Positions 55,223 to 64,000 of a DNA stretch of 64,000 nt are shown piece by piece. Under the pieces are notes generated by a model. That model had not been told where the DNA came from. It saw nothing but the letters and a program-made list of their open reading frames with translations, and made no database searches. A program made the translations under genes and the position numbers. The stretch is from Stereocaulon alpinum. Taxonomy: Eukaryota; Ascomycota; Lecanoromycetes; Lecanorales; Stereocaulaceae. The stretch spans positions 434,001 through 498,000 of the forward strand of contig JAEUBA010000005.1 of the NCBI GenBank assembly GCA_018257865.1. The letters are read 5' to 3'. Positions within the stretch are counted from its first letter, which is position 1; the number at the start of each line of letters is the position of its first letter.

Positions 55223-58200
55223 ATGGCGACACCTTTGGTTGCACCATTGACCCCTGTCAACTCGAAAGCTGTGGGTAAGATGGAAACAGGTCAAGGCCAT
55301 AAGGCCGTAATGGAAGCGACCAAAGATGAGCCTTGTCCAATGCCATTAACGTTCAAAGCGAACAGCGATGTACAATCCCCACTTCCTGATGTGGCAGGAA
55401 TATCTTCAAACACACTGCGTGGAGAAAGTCTAGAAGAAGTGGTGGGTCGATACCCAGACGACTCTGACTCCGAGGAAGAAGAAAAACTTGTCGCAAAGAC
55501 ACCGACCCACTCCGAGAGGAAGCGAATCCAGGACGCCTTGTTCAAATCCTAGTAAGTTGTCCAAGTTTGGATATGCGCTGGATATTGTTGATGGCGTCCT
55601 CCAGTGTGTCAACACGAGCTGCACAAACTACTAAAGAGGAAGTACAGGCCGTTTTGAAGAATGCTAATGAAGAGATTCTCTCCGTCCGTGGTCTTATAGC
55701 AAAGCAGGATTCGAGTGTCATCATTACCGATCCAAGGGAGTACCAACTCGAGCTTTTCGAGAAAGCCAAGAAGCAGAATATCATAGCTGTACTTGACACT
55801 GGTATGTATCTGGTGGAGCACCTCCAGGCTCCTTGTATTGACATGTCTACAGGTTCTGGCAAGACCTTGATCGCAGTGTTGCTATTGAGGCACATCCTTG
55901 ACCAAGAGCTCGAGGACAGGGCCATGGGCAACAAACGCCGCATGTCCTTCTTTCTTTTAAGCTAACCCTGTCAGAATCCACACACATTTGGACACTAACT
56001 GATCCATAGGTTGACTGCGTCACGTTGGTGTTCCAGCAAGCCAGAGTCCTCGAATGCAACCTAGATCAGAAGATTGACCGCTTCTGCGGAGAGATGGGCT
56101 GCGATCTCTGGACAAGGGAGACGTGGCACAATATCTTTGCTGACAACATGGTCATCGTCTGCACTGCAGAGATACTATATCAGTGTCTTATGCACTCCTT
56201 CATATCGATGAATGAAATCAATCTTCTCATATTTGATGAGGCCCATCACACCAAGAAGAATCATTCATACGCCAGGTGAGTCTTCGAGATCTTTCTGTGG
56301 CAATTTAAGAACACTGACTTGGTCCAGGATCATCAAAGACTTCTATATTCCTCTGAGAGACTCAGCTAAGCGCCCAAAGGTCTTCGGCATGACTGCATCC
56401 CCGGTGGATGCAAGAGTAGATGTTGTCAGAGCTGCTAAGTAAGCATCCCGCGGAGACTGCTAGAGAATTACAAGACTTAAACAATGTATAGAGAGCTCGA
56501 AACGTTGCTGCACTCCCAAATCGTTACTGCATCGGATCTCTCTCTTCTACGCCATTCAATCAGCCGACCCAACGAGAGCCTTGGTATTTACAAAACCTTA
56601 ATTCGCCCGTATGATACGCCACTCTGTTCTGGACTGAAAGCCGGTTTCTCGGAGCTGAAGAGCTTGTCCAAGATCTTTGCCTTCGCTAGAGATGCAACCT
56701 CGCAGTTGGGTGAGTGGTGTGCCGACCAAGTATGGCAGGATGCCTTAGCAGAAGAAGAGTCGCTCAAGGCGGAACGCAAATTGGAGCGAATATTCCTTCG
56801 AGATCAAGAGAACCGTCCCATGGAATTGTTGGACAAAGAGCTGGTTCGTCTACGGGAGGTAAAGGATATCGTACGACAATGGAAGTTTGGTCCACCAACG
56901 ATCGAGGGCAATAACCTCAGTCCCAAAGTTTTACTACTGCACCAATATCTAGCTTTAACTTTTGAGAAACCCACCGACGCCAAGTGTATCATTTTTGTGA
57001 AGCGAAGGAAGACCGCGAGGCTTCTATCAAAGCTTCTGAGCCAGATTGGGTCATCTCATATGCGCCCTGACCTTTTGATAGGCAGTAATATTGGCGACTA
57101 CGGCGATGTCAAGATCAGCTTTCGCCAACAGGTCATCACTCTCATGAAATTCAGAAAGGGTGAGGTCAATTGTCTTATTGCCACATCGATAGCTGAAGAG
57201 GGTCTCGACATTCCGGACTGCAATTTAATCATCAGGTTCGACCTGTACGACACTCTCATTCAGTATATTCAGAGCCGAGGAAGAGCTCGCCATGCCAATT
57301 CAAAGTACCTGCACATGGTCGAGGAAAATAACAAGGTTCATTTCCAGGCCGTGAACGATGTACGCTCCGGAGAGCAGGAAATGCGGAAATTCTGCGAAGC
57401 ACTACCAGCAGATCGGCTGTTGCAAGGCAATGAGGCCGAATTGGAGACGGCTCTGCTAAAGGAGAAAGCTGAGCGGAAGTACACTGATCCTGAAACAGGT
57501 GCGACGTTGACCTATGCATCTAGTCTCGTGGTTCTCGCCCACTTCGTTTCGTGTCTAGTAAGTCTCCTGTACGGGGTTGTAGATACCGTAACTGACACGA
57601 GACAGCCACATGGCAGTGACACGACGCAACAAGTAGTATACACAATGTCGGTGGAAAACAAACAATTTGTCTGTGAAGTTATTCTGCCAGAGAACTCCCC
57701 ACTCCATTCTGCAACTGGCACACCGGCATCGAGGAAGTCTATTGCAAAACGATCAGCTGCGTTCGAAGCATGCATTATACTACGCAAGAAAGGATATCTT
57801 GACAAGCACTTGCTGTCAACTTACCACAAACAGCTGCCGCACATGAGAAACGCCCTCCTCGCTTTGAATACAAGAAAAAGCAACGAGTACAAGATGAGGA
57901 TCAAACCAAAGCTTTGGGCACAGACACGGGGTTCGCGCCCAGAGAGACTCTACATGACAGTGCTGCAGCTCGAAACACCAGAGAACCTCGGGAGATCTTG
58001 TCAGCCTTTAGCGTTGTTGACTAGAACTCGGCTGCCTGAATTACCTGCTTTTCCACTTTATCTGTACGCCGATAAAACATCGAACGTGTTGTGTAAGTCG
58101 TTGCCAGGGAGTTTCGAAGTCGACGTTCCAATAATGATCGAGCTTACCGAATTCACACATCGCATCTATAACGACATATTCAACAAGATATACGAGGTCA

Positions 58201-60653
58201 ACGAAGCTGTAATGTCTTATTGGCTTGCTCCGGTAGTTCCAGGCTGGATGCGCTATATTACAAAGCAAGATCCCAAGATGCTCATCGATTGGACTACTGT
58301 GAAGTTCGTTCATCAAAACCAGGAGGAGTTTATTTGGACTCCTGATACACCTCATGATAAGCTTCTTGATCGATTTGTCGTCGATCGATTCCTGGGCTCG
58401 AGACGTTTCTATTCCGAGGCGGTGGAGACGACGTTGCGGCCGCGCGATCCGATCCCTGAGGGCTCTGTCCGCAACAAGAACAAGAAGTTCAGGAAGGACA
58501 TTCTCGATCACAGCGTTAGCCTGTGGTCTAAGTCTAGGAAGTCTCAAGTGTTCCACGAGGACCAACCGGTGATGAGAATGTACCAAATTCCAACGCGTAG
58601 AAACTTCCTCGACAGGATGACTGAAGACGACAAGAAGGACGATCAAAAGGACCAGACTACATGTTACGTCTGTCCAGAGCCTCTAAGATTTTCTGCAGTA
58701 AGAACAATACTCTACGCTTCCGCTTACGCTGATTAACAGGATTATAGTTGCCAATCAGCGTAGTATCGATGGCGTACCTTTTCCCGTCAATCATCCATCG
58801 TCTCGAGTCGTATCTCATTACACTAGAGGCATGCGACCTGCTTGGTCTGTCCATAAAGCCTGAGTTAGCTCTCGAAGCAATGACGAAAGATTCGGATAAC
58901 ACAGAAGAGCACAAGGCCGAGCAAATTCATCTTCAGCGAGGTACGTGAATCTCAAGAAATTTCACAACTAGCATGCATCGCAATTCCAGTGAGTAGACTA
59001 TGCCTTGTCTGTACGTTGTGGGAATCTTCCCCCTTTTTGCTACTAGAGATTGCTTCTGAGCTAGAAGGCTGAAGACAAGCCGGGTCTGATTCAAGAACAT
59101 CTACAGGTATGGGCAAAAACTACGAGCGACTTGAATTCATTGGAGATTGCTTTTTGAAGATGGCAACCTCCATTCCACTCTTCTCGTCAAACCCAGATGA
59201 TAGCGAATTCGAGTTTCACGTCAATCGAATGGTGATGATATGTAACAAAAATCTGCTAAAGACTGCACTGGATCTTAAGATATACGAGTATATCCGAACA
59301 AAGGGTTTTCTAAGGTCGGTAGCCTGATTTGTATCGGGTATAGCTATACTGAAAGCGATAGGCGCACCTGGAATCCACAGGGAATGAAGCAGGTTGCAGG
59401 AAAGGACTGGAACAAACCTCTGGAAGAAACCGACAAGCATCACTTAGGTGATAAGTCAGTCGCCGATGTTTGCGAAGCTTTGATTGGGGCTGCTCTACTT
59501 TCTCCCAACAAACCAGGCGAAGTGGCCAACATGGACATGGCTGTACAGGCGGTGTCCACATTGGTTTCTAACGAGCACCATAACGTGACTAGATGGGCAG
59601 ACTACTACCCGTTGTACAAGAAACCAAAGTATCAATTGGCTCAGGCAACAGCGTCCCAGTTCGATCTAGCTATGCAAGTCGAGAAGATTCACGACTATCA
59701 CTTCAAGTATCCAAGACTGCTGAGATCAGCTTTCATACATCCATCGTATACCTTTGCAGCAGAGAAGATTCCATGCTACCAAAGGCTTGAATTTCTGGGC
59801 GACTCACTGCTTGATATGGCGTCGATCAATTTCCTTTTCCACCGCCATCCGGACAAAGACCCGCAGTGGTTGACAGAGCACAAGGTGAGCTCTCCTTTCG
59901 TAGCTGCGTAGCCAGAGATTCTGCTGACATTTGCAGATGGCGATGGTCTCAAACAAATTCCTCGCAGCCTTGTCAGTAAAGCTTGGTTTTCATAAGCATC
60001 TAAGGTCCAGTACCGCCGTCATCGAGCACCAGAATCGCGAATACATCGCCGAGCTTGAAGAGGCTGAGAGGGAAGCTAAAGGTGCGCGTGACTATTGGAT
60101 GAGCACCAAACAGCCCCCCAAGGTAAATTATGGAAATCAAAGATCTAATGCAGACGCGTATACTGAATCAGGGCCGCAGAACCTTTCTGATATTGCGGAA
60201 GCCTACATTGGCGCCGTCTTCGTCGACTCTGAGTTCAAATACAAAGAAGTCGAGCGCTTCTTCGACGCTCATATCCGCTGGTTCTTCGAAGACATGTTCA
60301 TCTACGACACCTTCGCTAACAACCACCCAACAACTTACCTCCACAAGCTAATGGAGCTTTCCTTCGGCTGTACCAACTACCGTCTTATGGCCTCCGAGAT
60401 CCCTGCCATTGTTCCCGGCGGGCCTGTCACGTCCATTGCAGTGGTTATGATCCATAACCAGATCATATGTGAGGGGCAGGCTAGTAGTGGAAAGAATGCC
60501 AAGGTCAAGGCTAGCCAGAATGCGCTAAAATTGGTGAAGGGAATACCTTCGCGTGAGTTCAAGCATCGATATAGGTGTGACTGTGAAGGGAATACTAAGC
60601 AATGGGTGGGGCAAGATGGAGATGGGATCGGAATGGTTGGGACAGCCATCTGA
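55223..60653 (+). CDS. dcl1: Dicer-like endoribonuclease (DCL1 type), one intron with abnormal donor
   Basis: Twelve coding exons are inferred: 55223-55551, 55605-55801, 55853-55956, 56010-56275, 56328-56438, 56492-57557, 57606-58697, 58748-58940, 59107-59314, 59362-59884, 59937-60122, 60180-60653; 1,582 residues. Order: DExH helicase (GSGKT 176-180, DEAH 286-289, SRGRARH 597-603), Dicer-dimerisation fold, RNase IIIa (ERLEFIGDCFLKM near 1126; VADVCEALIGA), RNase IIIb (YQRLEFLGDSLLDM near 1328; SDIAEAYIGAVF), and a C-terminal dsRBD-like end. It cuts dsRNA into small RNAs for quelling or meiotic silencing. Intron 3 (55957-56009) keeps length, branch and acceptor but begins TT rather than GT; if unspliced a TAA stops translation at 55963, before motif II. 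All catalytic motifs are otherwise intact, so decay is recent, splicing is unusual, or the base is an error. Confidence 0.93.
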
Positions 60654-61602
60654 TAAACCTAGCGGAAGTGGAAGGAATGAACACAGGGACGGAAAGATAA
60701 AACCCTGACATCTTGCGTGCACAGATTTCTTTGTGTGCGAGGTAGGTAGAGCCTCCCAGAGGTAGACGTTCATGCAAGTCTCGACTTCTTCATCTTCCTA
60801 TGCCATCCTGCGTTAGGAGAGGAACTTGCTAAATAGAGCGGTATCGAGTCCTGGTGTTTGCAAGACTACTGCACAGTGGCTTTCGACTCTTAGATCCGTA
60901 CATATCGTAGTATTAGGCGGTCACATTCCTTACTGTGTCGATGTGACGTTTGTAGCTCTGCCCTTGAATTAAAAATCTCGCTTGAGAGATCTTGCTGACT
61001 CAGACCATCTCATTCCTTCAAAAGGACCCAAAAACATTGCTGAAAAACAAACCAGGACCGTTGAAAATGCAGCCATTCTACGGGTGCAGCTTCCAAACAA
61101 GAAGGGACTCATCGCACCAAGTTTTCGAGCAGCGAGGTCGATCTTGCTGGTAGTCGTGCTAAAAGTGCCAATAGTTATTGTGGTCGAAATGGGTATCGGC
61201 AGGTAATTGATGTTAGCCGAGCTGTGCAAGCTTTAATACGGTAGCTGACTGATCCAGACACTGATCCGATCCAACAGGTATCTGAGCTGGGGGTGCGCTG
61301 GTATCATGGTTAGCTGAGCGGCGGATGTGCAGGCCTTGCGCATGACAGGCTTCCATAGATTTTCATTGTCAGCTTAATAATCGTGTTAGTGTCATGAATA
61401 AATCGTAGAATTATAAGGGTCGAGGGGAGTTGGTGGGGGTTGAGTCTAAGAGTATCCCGAACTTGTAGAATTGAAGTGTGGGTAAGAACAATTTAGAAGG
61501 GGCACTTAGTATCTCGTGGGCTGGAACTTGCGTAAGTTGAGTCTGACTCTGCTTTGGTAAGTTTATATTTTGATTTAGGGTGATTTTGATCTCTGAACAA
61601 CT
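60654..61602. other. intergenic region dcl1 to tRNA
   Basis: About 0.95 kb with no recognised gene. Short frames near 60980-61230 have no family features. Confidence 0.5.
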
Positions 61603-61761
61603 GGACAGGTGGCCGAGGTTAGTCTCCCTCTCTCCTTCCATTGTGGAAAATTTGCTGAAACGTCGCGAAGTGGTTATGGCGCTACGTTTAGGCAAATGTA
61701 GAGCTCTTCTTCATCACTTCCGTAGTGGGAAACCGCGTGGGTTCGAATCCCACCCTGTTCA
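61603..61761 (+). tRNA. tRNA-Leu(UAG) with anticodon-loop intron and D-loop insertion
   Basis: Acceptor arms GGACAGG (61603-61609) and CCTGTTC (61754-61760) pair over 7 bp with one G-T; discriminator A at 61761. D-arm GCC (61612-61614) pairs with GGC (61678-61680). Anticodon stem CTACG (61682-61686) pairs with CGTAG (61721-61725); anticodon TAG at 61689-61691 followed by G37. A canonical 27-nt intron (61693-61719) follows position 37. The variable arm TGGGAAACCGC is class II, and the T-arm GTGGG-TTCGAAT-CCCAC holds a perfect B box. Between GAG and TGGTTAT of the D-loop lie 53 extra bases (61618-61670); removing both insertions leaves a normal 79-nt leucine tRNA. Either the D-loop insert is spliced or this copy is a pseudogene. 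Confidence 0.85.
61618..61670 (+). other. 53-nt insertion in tRNA D-loop
   Basis: It starts GTTAGT and ends GCGAAG, with TTTGCTGAAAC near the 3' end, so it resembles a small spliceosomal intron. The edges can slide by two bases (AG at both). It splits the A box, but TCGCGAAGTGG at its 3' junction (61663-61673) restores a near-consensus A box. Confidence 0.7.
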
Positions 61762-61764
61762 TTA

Positions 61765-61770
61765 TTTTTT
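61765..61770 (+). terminator. Pol III terminator
   Basis: A run of six T four bases after the tRNA discriminator base, as expected for RNA polymerase III termination. Confidence 0.85.
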
Positions 61771-62256
61771 GGCGCTATCGTTGCTTACTCATATATCTTG
61801 TTGGAGCCTTTGTGACTGGATATTTGAATCTGAAATCGTGGAATTGCGACGAATTGGCGAGGCTAAGCTAAACGGTCGCTTATTTTAGCTCCCGCTAGTG
61901 GTCGATCTCTTCGTCATAGCGTTGCCGAGGCTGCTCGAAACATATTTTGAGTTCCACAAGCATCAGGTATGGAAGGAACTCTGCTTTCTTTCTCCATAGC
62001 TTACCATGGTAGCCTACTAGGGGAGCAGTGCAGACTTGACTAGCACGTTCCCGAACAACAAACCTTCTTCAAATTTTGGAAAGGACTCTAACAAATCGCC
62101 CAGCAGGCGTTGTGTACCAGTATACAGTGAGTTTCTTTTCGTGACTCAGAATGCCTGGTGACTAACATGTAGAAGAGCACTCAATTTTCTTCGCAAGCGG
62201 CTTTCTCCTTACACCACTCGGGAATTCCTATAAGTATCATTCGTGAAGACAGCAAA
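61771..62256. other. intergenic spacer tRNA/ZPR1
   Basis: No gene is seen; it should hold the ZPR1 promoter. Confidence 0.5.
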
Positions 62257-63767
62257 ATGGCAGACCGTGCTACCAACGAGTATTTGAACACCGAGCGAGC
62301 CCAGAACGACCCAAATGATCTATTTGCAGCACTCGGCAAGCAAGTGCTCGGCCTCAGTGTCCAAGACGGGGACGAGGTCCCTGAAGATGACCGTGTCAGG
62401 GTTGTGGACGAGATCGAGAGTCTCTGCATGAACTGTGAAGATAACGTAGGGCATTACTCTCACCCAGAAATGGGTATTCAAGCTGACCTTTGAAGGGAAC
62501 GACTCGACTACTCCTCACCAAGATACCCTTCTTCCGGGAGGTCATTTTGATGTCTTTCTTCTGCGAACACTGCCATTTCAAAAACAATGAGATACAACCA
62601 GCTGGCGAGATCCAAGAGCAGGGAGCCAAATATTCTTTCAGGCTCGATCAAATGGAGGACTTGGAGCGTCAAGTCGTCAAGAGTGATACTGCCATCCTGC
62701 GGATTGAGGAATTGGATATCGAGGTTCCGCCTGGACGAGGTCGTCTTACCAATGTGGAGGGTATCCTCAGCGAGGTGCATCAAGACTTAGAGGGCAGCCA
62801 GCAGAAAAGAAAGAAAGATGATCCAGAACTATATCAAAAGATCGATGATATTGTGCAGCCGTTGATCAAGATGCTGAACGGTGGTAAATTTCCATTCACC
62901 ATATCTCTGGACGATCCAGCGGGCAATTCCTGGATCGAACCATCAACTGAAGAGGAATCCACCAAAGGAAAGTACGTGATCCAGCATTACCCTAGGTCCG
63001 CAGCACAGAACACTGAGCTAGGTCTTGGTGGGGAGGTTGTATCCAAAGACGAGGAAGGTGGAGGCATGGAGGATGTGGACATTGTCGAAGGTCAGACGTA
63101 CGACTTGCCCGTTGCATGCCCAGGATGCACCAAACCTGCGCATCTACTTCTACAGATGGTCAACATTCCCCATTTCAAGCAAGTCGTTATTTCTACGACT
63201 CAATGCAAACATTGCGATTATCATACGAACGATGTCAAGACTGGAGGAGCGATACCGGAAAAGGGCAAGCGTATTTGGCTAGATGTCAAGGGCAAGGAGG
63301 ACCTCTCACGAGATATCTTGAAGTCTGAGACCTGCTTGATGAAGATACCTGATTGCGCTGTTGATGTGCAGCCGGGAACAATGGGTGGCCGCTTCACCAC
63401 CGTTGAGGGGCTTTTGACTCAGATTCGCGATGATTTAAGAGGGTCCATCTTTGAGACCGATGACGATGACACACCTCCAGACTCAATGCCTGAAGCGGGC
63501 AAGATAGCATGGAAGAAATTCTTCGACCATTTGAATAAAGCCATCAAAGCAGAGATTGAGTATACCATACTCATGGAGGATCCATTGGGCAATAGCTATT
63601 GTCAACTTCGCGATGAGCCAGGTAAAGATCCTCAGGTGCGAACAGAGGAGTACGAGCGCACAGCGGAGGAAGACGAGGAACTTGGACTGACAGATATGAA
63701 AACCCACCTCAATGAATCTGGTGAATACGTTAAGGAGCCGATCAAGGCAACAAACGCCGAGTCATAG
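62257..63767 (+). CDS. ZPR1: zinc-finger protein Zpr1
   Basis: Two exons, 62257-62445 and 62496-63767, with a 50-bp intron inside the first zinc finger; 486 residues. Zpr1 is an essential eukaryotic protein that assists folding of elongation factor eEF1A and moves to the nucleolus on growth signals. It has two copies of a ZPR1 unit: finger 1 is Cys57/60 with Cys86/89 (CMNC, FFCEHC), followed by the GTTRLLLTKIPFFREVILMS stretch; finger 2 is CPGC with CKHC. Each is followed by an alpha-homology region (FRLDQMEDLERQVVKSDTA and IWLDVKGKEDLSRDILKSET) and GRLTNVEGIL / GRFTTVEGLL blocks. The first Cys pair and second pair are joined only after splicing. Confidence 0.96.
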
Positions 63768-64000
63768 ACAGTATCGATTGCGGACAACTTGATCAGATGG
63801 CGGAGCGCATATCTCGTAAGACAGGGAAGATCTGTCTCACAAACAGCATGCGCAGGAGCAACATTAGCTGGAGGCTTAGCGGCATCTCCAGCATATAACG
63901 AAACGTGATAGCAAAACAGTAATTCTCAAAATCACGTTAGGCGAACAGACATGACTGACGAGAAGAGTATAGGAGACGAGGAACAGCACTAGCCCTCCAA
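63768..64000. other. 3' flank of ZPR1
   Basis: No feature is seen up to the window end. Confidence 0.5.

Noticed and set aside
63790..63860. tRNA-like fragment after ZPR1
   Set aside because: There is no B box and the arms do not pair.

Overview
The window reads as nuclear DNA of a filamentous ascomycete (Pezizomycotina). Genes are compact, most are split by introns of about 47-90 bp with GTRNGT-like donors and CTAAC/CTGAC-like branch points, and the proteins (fungal-type Dicer with two RNase III domains, Zn2Cys6 factor, Asi-type RING protein, HEI10) match that group. I could not settle the class. Splice models below were built by hand from the sequence, each checked for reading phase and for fit to the protein family.

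Layout, left to right: an aminoglycoside-phosphotransferase-fold gene (5' end unclear); TYW1 for wybutosine synthesis; a WRAP53/TCAB1-like WD40 protein; a longin R-SNARE on the minus strand; a four-exon Asi1/Asi3-like membrane RING ligase; mitochondrial HSP10 with a perfect heat-shock element; a mitochondrial-looking twin-ATPase ABC protein; an F-box/WD40/UIM protein; RKI1 and ULA1 back to back; a gene-poor stretch of about 3.5 kb; a HEI10-type meiotic RING protein; an XAP5/FAM50 protein; a TTC1-like TPR protein; a HAD phosphatase; a large fungal protein I do not recognise; FIP1 and NUP49 back to back; a Zn2Cys6 transcription factor; FAD1; DBP4 and a DNAJC8/Spf31-like gene back to back; TAP42; a Dicer-like gene (dcl1 type) of about 1,580 codons; a tRNA-Leu gene; and ZPR1.

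Most genes are housekeeping genes for RNA and protein handling: tRNA modification, ribosome assembly (DBP4), polyadenylation (FIP1), nuclear pore (NUP49), splicing-linked factors (XAP5, Spf31), NEDD8 and ubiquitin pathways, and PP2A/TOR signalling. There is no secondary-metabolite cluster and no recognisable transposon. The clearest oddities are: (1) a tRNA-Leu(UAG) gene carrying, besides its normal anticodon-loop intron, a 53-nt insertion exactly inside the D-loop; (2) a dcl1 intron whose 5' splice site reads TT instead of GT, which would truncate Dicer unless spliced unconventionally; (3) a diverged tandem repeat of 140-bp period at 33.9 kb in which mismatches are mostly transitions; (4) a perfect 16-bp inverted repeat with a nested competing arm just after the ABC gene; and (5) two GC-AG introns and several stop-free introns of length divisible by three.
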